In this document: positions 1-8,000 of the stretch, piece by piece
Layout of the letters: every line of letters starts with the position of its first letter
Position numbering within the stretch: position 1 is the first letter of the stretch
NCBI GenBank assembly: GCA_020636215.1
Contig: JACJYG010000010.1
Span: 124,001 to 188,000, forward strand
Length of the DNA stretch: 64,000 nucleotides
Reading direction: 5' to 3'
DNA from: Lewinellaceae bacterium
GTDB taxonomy: Bacteria; Bacteroidota; Bacteroidia; Chitinophagales; Saprospiraceae
Position numbers and translations under genes: made by a program
Notes under the pieces: generated by a model
The model's database searches: none
The model's input: only the letters and a program-made list of their open reading frames with translations
What the model was told of the DNA's origin: nothing

Positions 1-1
1 C

Positions 2-760
2 CTTCAGGAGCTTGAGGGGGCAAAAAAACTGTCGATCCGGATGGAGAATACTGGCGCCGACTTAAGTTATGTTAGAGAGGTTGTGACTGGCCTGGATGGG
101 GGGGTGGAAGTCTTATACCTGGGCAATAGCGGCACCCGCTTTGAGTGGAGCATTCCCGTAGAAGAAGTTAAAACGGCGCCGGCAAGCGGCAGGCAAGGCG
201 TGTCGGGAAAGGAAAGTTACACGGTTCCCGTTTTTTACCAGAAGCTTCGAAAACACATGCAGGCATATACGGCCAACATGAAAAGCCTGGAAGAAGCCGT
301 CGCCAGAGATCAGGAGGAGCGGGAGCAGGTATTTTTGAAAAAAGTAAACGCCATTATTCTGGCCAAGCTCGGCCGGGAAGATTTTGACGTAGCCGCCCTG
401 GCTCGCGGCCTGGCCCTGAGCCGCAGCCAGTTGTACCGCCGGATCAAATCGCTGGTACACCTGTCTCCTTCCCAGTACATTCGGTACATCCGCCTGCAGA
501 ATGCCAAGGAACTTCTGGAATCGGGTAATATGACGGTAGGGGAGGCCGCCTTTAAGACAGGCTTTATCGACAAAAGTTATTTCACCCGGGCTTTTCACCG
601 GCAGTTTGGTTTCAACCCGTCCTACCTCAGGAAAGCTTCAACCTTAAAAAAACTGAGCCATGACCCAGGAAAAGAAAAACAAGCAGTTCATCATCGAGTA
701 TTACAACGCCCTGGCAGGAAAGGAAAAACCGGAACATATGATCCGGAAGTATGTGACTGA
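2..760 (+). CDS. AraC-type transcriptional regulator, C-terminal part (5' end outside window)
   Basis: The reading frame is open from base 2, so the gene starts before the window; the ATG at 41 is probably internal. The first ~45 visible residues end in GTRFEWSIPV and resemble the last strand of a histidine-kinase ATPase domain, so this could be the tail of a sensor/AraC hybrid, though no receiver domain fits in the ~60-residue linker. Residues ~105-203 (counted from the ATG at 41) form a typical double helix-turn-helix AraC domain (LALSRSQLYRRIKSL, then FIDKSYFTRAFHRQFG). The AraC fold is complete at about base 650, yet the frame runs 37 more residues into the next gene. A shift to the -1 frame in the A-run 646-652 would end it at TGA 661-663, overlapping the next ATG. 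Confidence 0.75.
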   Translation, partial: LQELEGAKKLSIRMENTGADLSYVREVVTGLDGGVEVLYLGNSGTRFEWSIPVEEVKTAPASGRQGVSGKESYTVPVFYQKLRKHMQAYTANMKSLEEAVARDQEEREQVFLKKVNAIILAKLGREDFDVAALARGLALSRSQLYRRIKSLVHLSPSQYIRYIRLQNAKELLESGNMTVGEAAFKTGFIDKSYFTRAFHRQFGFNPSYLRKASTLKKLSHDPGKEKQAVHHRVLQRPGRKGKTGTYDPEVCD

Positions 761-1055
761 TGAAAAACTGATCCAGCACATCAGGTTTTTCGAAAAATCC
801 TTCCCGGAATACGACCTGATCCCCGAGGAAATTATCGCCGAAGGAGACCGCGTCTTTGTGCGGGCCCGCATAGAGGGTATGCACGAAGGGGAAATGGACG
901 GCATCCCGCCCACTTTCCAGGAAATCAAAATGCCTTTCGCCATCTGTTACCGCATTGGCAATGGCAAGATCATCGACCACTGGATGATCGCCGACCAGAT
1001 GGAACTGCTGGAACAACTGGGCCTGGCCCGGACTATGAAATCGGAATTTGATTAA
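660..1055 (+). CDS. SnoaL-like (ester cyclase type) small protein
   Basis: This 131-residue protein has the size and pattern of the SnoaL-like NTF2-fold family. The N-terminal helices (FIIEYYNAL) are followed by a segment FFEKSFPEYDLIPEEIIAEG, strands with VFVRARIEG, and a final GNGKIIDHWMIADQ in which the Asp-His-Trp motif is typical of predicted polyketide/ester cyclases. The family includes enzymes and non-enzymatic binding proteins, so the substrate is unknown. The ATG at 660 sits inside the end of the upstream regulator frame and would form an ATGA overlap if that frame shifted, suggesting translational coupling. The next gene is a diverged paralogue. Confidence 0.7.
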   Translation: MTQEKKNKQFIIEYYNALAGKEKPEHMIRKYVTDEKLIQHIRFFEKSFPEYDLIPEEIIAEGDRVFVRARIEGMHEGEMDGIPPTFQEIKMPFAICYRIGNGKIIDHWMIADQMELLEQLGLARTMKSEFD

Positions 1056-1143
1056 GGCGCATGCAACCTGAGGAACATTTTTAGGGCAGAATAACCTACC
1101 TCTTTTGCGCAATGCCGCGGTAAATTGGGTGAAAAGCCTGGCC

Positions 1144-1512
1144 GTGGACCGAGCAGAAACCAATAAAAGATTTATCCTCAAATACATCCGGGCGCTCAAT
1201 GAAGCGGAGGATAAACTTAATATCCTATCTCAATACACCTCTGATTCTAAACTGATTGAACGCATTGCTTTCCTGGAAAAGGCCTTCCCGCGGCATCAGG
1301 TGATGGTGGACGAAGTGACGGCGGAGGCCAGCCGGGTCATCGTCCGGGCTCGTTTCATCGGAAAAAACCTTGGCCCGGCCAATGGGATGAGGCCTACGGG
1401 TAAAAAGGTGGAGGTCCCCTTTGCGATGGGATATGAAATTCAGCAAGGCAGGATTATTTCACATTGGCTGATCACCGACCAACTGGCGCTGCTGGTGCAG
1501 TCGGTGGTGTAG
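1144..1512 (+). CDS. SnoaL-like protein, paralogue of the preceding gene
   Basis: The protein aligns along its length with the gene at 660-1055: NKRFILKYIRAL against NKQFIIEYYNAL, FLEKAFPRHQVMVDEV against FFEKSFPEYDLIPEEI, and IISHWLITDQLALL against IIDHWMIADQMELL. The GTG at 1144 is chosen because its Val aligns exactly with the Met of the paralogue, ten residues before the shared NK. A longer start at TTG 1105 is possible. The second copy keeps the HW pair but has Ser for the Asp before it, so a catalytic role, if the first copy has one, may not be shared. It probably sits in one operon with the preceding gene. Confidence 0.62.
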   Translation: MDRAETNKRFILKYIRALNEAEDKLNILSQYTSDSKLIERIAFLEKAFPRHQVMVDEVTAEASRVIVRARFIGKNLGPANGMRPTGKKVEVPFAMGYEIQQGRIISHWLITDQLALLVQSVV

Positions 1513-1549
1513 GCAGTTCAAATATTTATTTCACAAAAACCAGAAAATC

Positions 1550-2074
1550 ATGAAAAAGTTATTGTTGCTTTCAATGCTGGCGCTGCTGTTTGTGGCCATG
1601 GTGAGCTGTGAAAAAGACCAGCTTGCCCCAGTTGATGGCCAGGAGGAGATGATTGCATCTCGGGCTGTTACCCTGCCATTTAGAGCATGGTTCACCACTC
1701 ACCCTGTGATGACGGGGGCCGATGAAAATGGCACTCTCACGTTCGAGATCCCCTCTGAGGGTATTTCGAACATTCTGCGGCAATGTACCTGGTATTCTGA
1801 TTCTCAGGTTTTTGCCACCATCTTACCGCCACCCTGGGTTCAGACCGGCACGTCTATCTTTACCGCAGCCGATGGCTCTCAGCTGATCGGCGCCTTTGGA
1901 GGCACGACCGGGCCTCAGGGAAATATTCCTTTCGTCGGAACCGGGACTTATGAGATCACCTCCGGCACCGGAAGGTACGAGGGGGCTACCGGTAGCGGAA
2001 CCTATTCTTATGCTACGACGCTTGATGTATCAAGTGCACAACTTGAGTTTGTAGGTACGCTGACGCTCAAGTAG
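1550..2074 (+). CDS. Lipoprotein with a predicted beta-barrel (allene-oxide-cyclase-like) fold
   Basis: The N-terminus is a clear lipoprotein signal: MKK, a hydrophobic stretch, and a VSC lipobox with Cys at residue 20, so the mature 155-residue protein should be lipid-anchored. The C-terminal half contains TGTYEITSGTGRYEGATGSG, the glycine-rich pattern seen in small barrel proteins annotated as allene oxide cyclase-like or DUF3224-like. No catalytic residues can be assigned. The gene is separated by 37 bases from the SnoaL-like gene and read in the same direction. Function unknown. Confidence 0.6.
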   Translation: MKKLLLLSMLALLFVAMVSCEKDQLAPVDGQEEMIASRAVTLPFRAWFTTHPVMTGADENGTLTFEIPSEGISNILRQCTWYSDSQVFATILPPPWVQTGTSIFTAADGSQLIGAFGGTTGPQGNIPFVGTGTYEITSGTGRYEGATGSGTYSYATTLDVSSAQLEFVGTLTLK

Positions 2075-2148
2075 ATGTTTCAGGTGGAAGGCACTTCCAA
2101 AGCGCCTTCCACCTAATGCGCAGGGAAAGGCCGTGGTGTAGCGCTGGT

Positions 2149-4059
2149 TCAGTCTGTACCCTCATTCCACCCCAACTTCTCCCCCTGTTGCTCCAGAAAA
2201 CCCTCATCGAGCAGGTACTCGAGCGTCTTGAGCACCTGCTCCTGCCTTTTGGGCGCAAAGGATTCGACAATCTGTTCCAGGCTCAGGGGTTCGCGTTTGA
2301 GCAATAGCTGTATTTTGTCTTTGTACCGTTCGAAATCACTGGTGGAAACCTCAGATTGCGTCCGGCCGGTGCACACATCGCAGATGCCGCATTTAGGCGC
2401 GTCGCTTTCGCCGAAGTACTGCAGTAATTGCCGGCTGCGGCATACCGGCGTTTCTGCATACGAAATGGCCCGGCGGATGCGCTCGTGCTGGCCCTGTTTG
2501 CGGAATTCATACAACTTTCGGTCGAGCTGTAGGTTATCGGCGTCCACACGCTCTTTTACAAAAATGATCTGGGGCGTATCCTTTTGCGGCTGATAGTCAA
2601 TGATCTGGTCCTGTTGTAGCTTTTCCAGTGCTTTGCGTAGTTCTATCAGCGATATCTTCAGAAATTTGGCGAGCTGGCCTTCTCTCAGGTGGATAGGGTG
2701 GCTGAACGCCCCCTGATAAGTGCGCAGGATGGCCTTCAGCAATTTATCCATTTTCGGATGGCGAAGCTGGTAATCGTAAAGCGTATCCTTATCTACCAGT
2801 ATCAACAAGCTGGAAGGAATGAAGACGGATTCGGTGAGCACGATCCATCCGGCCTGTTCCAGGAGCTTCAGGCAATGGAAGGTGCGAACCATATTCAACT
2901 GGTAGGTTTGGGCAAACTGTACGATGTCGAAGTCGAAACTTTGGCTTTCGCCGGCGCCGATGGCTAGTTGAAAGTAGCTGCCCAGGGCGCGGTAGGTACG
3001 GCGTACCTCTTCCAGCTCTGGAAAAGATTGTTCGAATTGATACTCCAGGTTCCGGCGGTCGCTTTCGTTGTAGAGGAGCACGGCGTAGGCCTTTTGCTCG
3101 TCGCGTCCGGCCCGTCCGGCTTCCTGGAAGTAGGCCTCCAGGCTATTGGGCAGCTCCAGATGTACAACTACCCGAACATCGGGTTTGTCGATGCCCATGC
3201 CAAAGGCATTGGTGCTTACCATGATGCGCCGCTTTCCGGCGATCCACTCATCCTGTTTGCGGGAGCGCTCCTCCGATTCCAGCCCGGCGTGGTAAAAATC
3301 AGCGGAGATACCGTTGCGTTGCAACAGGCTGGCGAGGTCTTTGGTGCCTCGTCGGTTTCGGGCGTAAACGATGCCGGAGCCTTTTACCCGTTGGAGTATA
3401 TCGATCAGCTTTTGCGCTTTCCCTTCCTCCTGCAGGACGGCATAAGCCAGGTTCTTACGTTCGAAGCTCTGGCGGAATACATGCTGTTGTCGGAACGACA
3501 GTTTTTCCTGGATGTCCGTCACTACTTCCGGTGTAGCGGTAGCCGTCAATGCCAGTATGGGTACATCGGGTATTAATTCGCGCGTCTCGGCAATACGAAG
3601 ATAGGGCGGGCGGAAATCATATCCCCACTGAGAGATACAGTGCGCTTCATCCACCGCCAGCAAATTGACTTTCATTTTGCTAATACGCACCTTCGCTAAT
3701 TCGGTAGTGAGGCGTTCGGGGGAGAGGTACAACAGTTTGATGTTGCCATAGACACAGTTGTCCAGGATGCGGTCAATATCCCGGTAGGCCATGCCGGAAT
3801 AGATGGCGGCTGCCGGGGCCTGCCGTTTCTGCAGGTTTTCAACCTGATCTTTCATTAGGGCGATGAGGGGGGAAACGACAATACAAATGCCTTCCTGGCA
3901 AAGGGCCGGCACCTGGTAACAGATCGATTTTCCGCCGCCGGTCGGTAACAGCGCCAATGTGTCTCGCTTATCCAGTACGGATTGAATGATCTCTTCCTGC
4001 AAAGGCCGAAAGCGGTCGAAACCCCAGTATTGCTGTAATATCTCGATCGGTTGCTTCAT
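2149..4059 (-). CDS. recQ: ATP-dependent DNA helicase, RecQ family
   Basis: This 636-residue superfamily 2 helicase unwinds DNA 3' to 5' during recombination and repair. Visible motifs are the Walker A LLPTGGGKS (residue ~40), the DEAH box in AVDEAHCISQWGYDFRP, SALTATATP-like LALTATATP, motif V/VI STNAFGMGIDKPDVR and EAGRAGRDEQ, and the RecQ zinc-binding cysteines (CRSRQLLQYFGE followed by CGICDVC). A winged-helix segment follows, but I see no convincing HRDC domain, as in many short Bacteroidota RecQ paralogues. It is transcribed alone, convergent with the lipoprotein gene. The start at 4059 fits the family N-terminus (LQQYWGFDRFRPLQ). Confidence 0.93.
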   Translation of the reverse strand: MKQPIEILQQYWGFDRFRPLQEEIIQSVLDKRDTLALLPTGGGKSICYQVPALCQEGICIVVSPLIALMKDQVENLQKRQAPAAAIYSGMAYRDIDRILDNCVYGNIKLLYLSPERLTTELAKVRISKMKVNLLAVDEAHCISQWGYDFRPPYLRIAETRELIPDVPILALTATATPEVVTDIQEKLSFRQQHVFRQSFERKNLAYAVLQEEGKAQKLIDILQRVKGSGIVYARNRRGTKDLASLLQRNGISADFYHAGLESEERSRKQDEWIAGKRRIMVSTNAFGMGIDKPDVRVVVHLELPNSLEAYFQEAGRAGRDEQKAYAVLLYNESDRRNLEYQFEQSFPELEEVRRTYRALGSYFQLAIGAGESQSFDFDIVQFAQTYQLNMVRTFHCLKLLEQAGWIVLTESVFIPSSLLILVDKDTLYDYQLRHPKMDKLLKAILRTYQGAFSHPIHLREGQLAKFLKISLIELRKALEKLQQDQIIDYQPQKDTPQIIFVKERVDADNLQLDRKLYEFRKQGQHERIRRAISYAETPVCRSRQLLQYFGESDAPKCGICDVCTGRTQSEVSTSDFERYKDKIQLLLKREPLSLEQIVESFAPKRQEQVLKTLEYLLDEGFLEQQGEKLGWNEGTD

Positions 4060-4478
4060 GGTTTGTTGCGGAGCAGGAGTAGCATAATTACGGCTTGCTT
4101 CGGTAGCAAAGCGCCAGGGCTTTGCCTCTGGAAAAGGGCGAAAGGGCTATTGGGCTATATTTTAGGCGAATCCAGGGCTAAATATCCAGGTGGCCCAATC
4201 CCTCCACATCCCAAAGATCGCCCTGAGCAGCCAGCCGGCGGCGCTTCCATTTTGCCTGAAGGGCAAAAGCATAACCCATGGCACCGCTCTGGATATTTAA
4301 AACCAAATATAGGCATAAGAGATGGAAAAACTACTGTCGCCTTCTTTTCAAACTTACGCTGAAAATGTAACCCAATGGAAATCTTAAATTCTAATGGACT
4401 CTGGTCAAAAAGAGAAAGGGGCGCATTGCTTGCACCCCTTCTCCAAATACTCAAATCGTTGTATCTTAGCTAGCTGCC
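4060..4478. other. Non-coding spacer between recQ and the TIR element
   Basis: No open frame here looks like a protein. The stretch has a few short inverted motifs, such as aaatatccag near 4180 and ctggatattt near 4290, and a G/C-rich centre. I see no tRNA or known RNA fold. It may contain the recQ promoter near 4060-4110, but no convincing TAnnTTTG box was found. Confidence 0.4.
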
Positions 4479-4813
4479 TTGTAAACATGGATCATCCCGA
4501 ATTTTTGTAGAATATCCCGGAAGATGCTCGCCCCCTGCCATTCGGGCCGATACTACGCCTGATCGGCGGAGCCCGCCTGCTGTGCCGCAGGCCGGCAGGG
4601 ATACTAAGTTGATGCTATTGATGAGAGAAGCCGCCCATTAAAGTTCTTTTTGTTATGGAGCCTCCTCATCCATAGTATCAACGGCCCGCAGGGCCAAAGT
4701 ATCCTCAAAGCCCGTATGCGGGCTTTGATGAGTATCCCCGCTTGCTGCCAGCGGCGGGCAGGAATAGAATCGCTGATTGGTGGCTCAAAATTCGGGATGA
4801 CTCCTGTTTACAA
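4479..4813. repeat. 335-bp element with ~27-bp imperfect terminal inverted repeats (MITE-like)
   Basis: The segment 4479-4506 and the reverse complement of 4787-4813 match at most positions: both read AAATTCGGGATGA, then a variable 4-5 bases, then TGTTTACAA. The interior has no protein-like frame but holds several GC-rich inverted motifs (around 4560-4610 and 4690-4760). The right end abuts the leuB stop codon. The layout fits a small non-autonomous mobile element or a repeat family of this genome. No target duplication is evident. Confidence 0.45.
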
Positions 4814-4819
4814 CGATTA

Positions 4820-5950
4820 TTAAATAATCGTCGAGACCCGTTGGCTGTTCTTTTCCGCTTTAAGCAGGATCTCTTCCTTTGGATCGGCCACCAGGTGCGC
4901 CACCAGGTCGCCGATCTGGGAGCAGCCGTAGACGATGGCCGGTTGCAGTTCCGGCGTTCCGATGCCTTTTTCCAGGATGTACTGGACCGAGAAGCGGATG
5001 GCTGCGGCTGCTTCGTGCATACCAAGGGATTCCACCAGCATAGCCGCAGACAGGATGGCGGCCATAGGATTGGCAATATCTTCCCCGGCAGCCTGCGGAT
5101 AAGAACCATGTATCGGCTCGAAAAGAGAGGTATGGATGCCAATGGAAGCGGAAGGCAGCAGCCCCATGGAACCAGTCAATACGCTGGCCTCATCGGACAG
5201 AATATCTCCAAAGAGATTGTCAGTCAGAACAACATCAAACTGCCCTGGGAATTGAATGAGTTGCATCGCGGCGTTATCCACAAACATAAAATCGAGAACA
5301 ACATCCGGGTATTCGGCCGCCAGTTCGCGTAGGGTGCGGCGCCATAGCCGGGAGGTCTCCATGACATTGGCTTTGTCGACCAGCGTTAGCTTGCCGCGCC
5401 GGTGTCGGGCCTGTTCAAAGGCCAGGCGGGCGATGCGTTCGATCTCTTCCACGGTGTAGGTACAGGTGTCGAACGCCTGTTGGCCGTCGGCAGCCGTTCC
5501 TTTCTCGCCGAAATAGATTCCGCTGGTTAGTTCCCGGAAGATGACGAAGTCCACGCCCTTTACTTTATCGGGCCGCAAGGGGGAGAGGTGCAGGAGATTT
5601 TCGTAGGTCGTAACCGGGCGGATATTGGCGAATAGCCCCAATTCTTTGCGTAGCTTAAGCAGGCCCTGCTCAGGTCGTACTTTAGCGTCGGGGTCGTTGT
5701 CGTATTTGGGGTGGCCGATTGCGCCGAAGAGCACTGCATCGGCCTTCAGACAGGCTTCCAGGGTGGCGTCGGGTAGGGGAGAGCCGGTATGGTCAATAGC
5801 CACCGCTCCGACTTCAGCAAAACAGTATTCGAAATGATGGTTGAAGCGTTCGCCAACGGCGTCCAGCACTTTGATGGCCTGTTGAGTTACTTCCGGGCCG
5901 ATGCCATCACCGGGGAGTACGGCAATTCTTGTTTTTTGGATCGTGGTCAT
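4820..5950 (-). CDS. leuB: 3-isopropylmalate dehydrogenase
   Basis: LeuB oxidatively decarboxylates 3-isopropylmalate to 2-oxoisocaproate with NAD+, the third step of leucine synthesis. The 376-residue protein starts with IAVLPGDGIGPEV and contains GAIGHPKYDN, the substrate-binding FREL.SGIYFGEKG region, the VDKANVM Lys/Asn motif, and the metal-binding FVDNAAMQLI and DNLFGDILSDEAS segments. Length is slightly above the usual ~355. It is the last gene of leuA-leuC-leuD-leuB on the minus strand, 38 bases behind leuD. Confidence 0.96.
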   Translation of the reverse strand: MTTIQKTRIAVLPGDGIGPEVTQQAIKVLDAVGERFNHHFEYCFAEVGAVAIDHTGSPLPDATLEACLKADAVLFGAIGHPKYDNDPDAKVRPEQGLLKLRKELGLFANIRPVTTYENLLHLSPLRPDKVKGVDFVIFRELTSGIYFGEKGTAADGQQAFDTCTYTVEEIERIARLAFEQARHRRGKLTLVDKANVMETSRLWRRTLRELAAEYPDVVLDFMFVDNAAMQLIQFPGQFDVVLTDNLFGDILSDEASVLTGSMGLLPSASIGIHTSLFEPIHGSYPQAAGEDIANPMAAILSAAMLVESLGMHEAAAAIRFSVQYILEKGIGTPELQPAIVYGCSQIGDLVAHLVADPKEEILLKAEKNSQRVSTII

Positions 5951-5988
5951 GGGAAAACGATTTGAGTTTATGTTGTTGTTTGATGCTG

Positions 5989-6585
5989 TTACGCCTTTGG
6001 GAGCCGGGTCTGTTCAAAAGCTGTGATCTTTTCCTTCAGGCTGAGCAGGAAATCGATATCGTCGTATCCATTGATCATACACATTTTTTTATACGGGTCG
6101 ATCTCGAAATGTTCCGACTGGCCGGTGGAAATAATAGTGAAAGTTTGCCTTTCAAGGTCTACTTCAAAGGCGGCTTTAGGGTTCGTTTCAATCGCCGAAA
6201 AGATGGCATGGAGGAAATCAGCCGATACCTGCACCGGCAATAGTCCGTTGTTGAGCGCATTACCGCGGAAGATATCGGCGAAAAAACTCGACACTACCAC
6301 CAGGAATCCAAAATCAGCCAGCGCCCAGGCGGCGTGCTCACGGCTGGAGCCGCATCCGAAGTTCCGGCCCGCTACCAGTATCTGTCCGCTATAGAGGGGG
6401 TTGTTGAGGATGAATTCAGGGCGAGGGCTGCCATCCGGGAGGTAGCGCCAGTCACAGAACAGGTTGTCGCCGAAACCTTCGCGGGTGGTAGCTTTCAGGA
6501 AACGGGCGGGGATGATCTGATCCGTATCCACTTCTTCGATGGGTAGCGGGACAGCCGATGATATCAGGGTATTGAATTTTTTCAT
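5989..6585 (-). CDS. leuD: 3-isopropylmalate dehydratase small subunit
   Basis: LeuD forms the swivel subunit of isopropylmalate isomerase with LeuC. The 198-residue protein begins MKKFNTLISSAVPLP and carries VDTDQIIPARFLK and the NFGCGSSREHA loop typical of the family. The open frame extends upstream to 6735 over the leuC 3' end, but the ATG at 6585 matches the family N-terminus and leaves a normal 14-base gap to leuC, so the longer start is rejected. Confidence 0.95.
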   Translation of the reverse strand: MKKFNTLISSAVPLPIEEVDTDQIIPARFLKATTREGFGDNLFCDWRYLPDGSPRPEFILNNPLYSGQILVAGRNFGCGSSREHAAWALADFGFLVVVSSFFADIFRGNALNNGLLPVQVSADFLHAIFSAIETNPKAAFEVDLERQTFTIISTGQSEHFEIDPYKKMCMINGYDDIDFLLSLKEKITAFEQTRLPKA

Positions 6586-6599
6586 AATCCTTTTGATGG

Positions 6600-7994
6600 T
6601 CAGTTTAAAAATTCCCGTACATCGACGATACGCCCGGCAATAGCGGTGGCTGCCGCCATCAATGGGCTGGCCAGGATAGTGCGTGCCCCTGGCCCCTGTC
6701 GGCCTTCGAAATTCCGGTTGGAGGTCGATACACAATATTCTCCGGCGGGGATCTTGTCTTCATTCATACCCAGGCAGGCCGAACAACCGGGTTCCCGGAA
6801 GTCAAAACCGGCCTCGCGGAAAATAGCGTCTAAGCCTTCGGCTTTAGCCTGGGCTTCTACCTGCTTGGAACCCGGCACGATCATAGCGTGCACATTACTG
6901 GCTTTTTGCTTTCCCCTGACGTAATCAGCTACGATGCGCAAGTCCTCGATCCGCGAATTGGTGCAGCTTCCGATAAACACATAATTGACCGCTTTTCCGG
7001 CCAGGTGCTCGCCGGACTGCAGGCCCATGTAAGCCAGCGATTTTTCGTAAGTCTGAGCACTACCGGTTTCCGGGCTTGCCGGAACTGCCTGGCTGATGCC
7101 GATGCCCATGCCGGGATTGGTGCCGTAGGTGACCATGGGCTCGATATCTTCCGCACGATAGTGATATTCTGTGTCAAAGACCGCATCGTCATCGGAGTAC
7201 AGGCTCCGCCAATATTGGACGGCAGCATCGAAGGCCGCTCCTTTAGGGGCAAACTCCCGCCCCCGGACGTATTCGAAAGTGGTTTCGTCCGGAGCGATCA
7301 GGCCGCCCCGAGCCCCCATCTCGATGCTCATATTACAAATAGTCATACGGGCTTCCATCGACAGGGAGCGGATAGCTGAGCCGGCGTATTCCACAAAATG
7401 GCCGGTGCCCCCGCTGGCGGTGAGCTTTGAAATGACGTATAGGATGATATCCTTAGATAACACACCTGCCTGCAGTTGCCCATCGATGGTAATCCGCATC
7501 CGTTTAGGCCGCTTTTGAAGCAGGCATTGAGTGGCCAGTACCTGTTCTACCTGGCTGGTGCCGATGCCAAAGGCGATGCAGCCAAAAGCACCATGGGTGG
7601 AAGTATGGCTGTCGCCGCAAACGATGGTCATGCCGGGTTGGGTGATACCCAGTTCCGGGCCGATAACGTGTACGATGCCCTGGTAAGGGTGGCCCAGGCC
7701 GTAGAGATCTACCCCGAAGGCCGCACAGTTTTCGGTGAGTTTTTCAACCTGGAATCGAGATAGTTTTTCACTGATCGGCAAGTGCTGATCCCGGGTAGGG
7801 ACGTTGTGGTCGGCGGTGGCAACTGTTTGCCGAGGCCGGAAAACGGCAATGTTCCGCTGCCGGAGGCCATCAAATGCCTGAGGGCTCGTCACTTCATGGA
7901 TCAGATGCCGGTCGATATACAGCACTTCTATTCCGCCTTCGGCCTGGGTGACGACATGTGCCTCCCATATTTTGTCAAATAGTGTTTTACCCAT
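6600..7994 (-). CDS. leuC: 3-isopropylmalate dehydratase large subunit
   Basis: LeuC carries the [4Fe-4S] cluster that isomerises 2- to 3-isopropylmalate together with LeuD. The 464-residue protein has the family motifs TVATADHNVPT, IVCGDSHTSTHGAFG, and the three cluster cysteines in FIGSCTNSR and EPGCSACLGMN. The length is normal for bacterial LeuC. It begins six bases after the leuA stop and ends 14 bases before leuD, which indicates one transcript. Confidence 0.97.
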   Translation of the reverse strand: MGKTLFDKIWEAHVVTQAEGGIEVLYIDRHLIHEVTSPQAFDGLRQRNIAVFRPRQTVATADHNVPTRDQHLPISEKLSRFQVEKLTENCAAFGVDLYGLGHPYQGIVHVIGPELGITQPGMTIVCGDSHTSTHGAFGCIAFGIGTSQVEQVLATQCLLQKRPKRMRITIDGQLQAGVLSKDIILYVISKLTASGGTGHFVEYAGSAIRSLSMEARMTICNMSIEMGARGGLIAPDETTFEYVRGREFAPKGAAFDAAVQYWRSLYSDDDAVFDTEYHYRAEDIEPMVTYGTNPGMGIGISQAVPASPETGSAQTYEKSLAYMGLQSGEHLAGKAVNYVFIGSCTNSRIEDLRIVADYVRGKQKASNVHAMIVPGSKQVEAQAKAEGLDAIFREAGFDFREPGCSACLGMNEDKIPAGEYCVSTSNRNFEGRQGPGARTILASPLMAAATAIAGRIVDVREFLN

Positions 7995-8000
7995 AAAATT

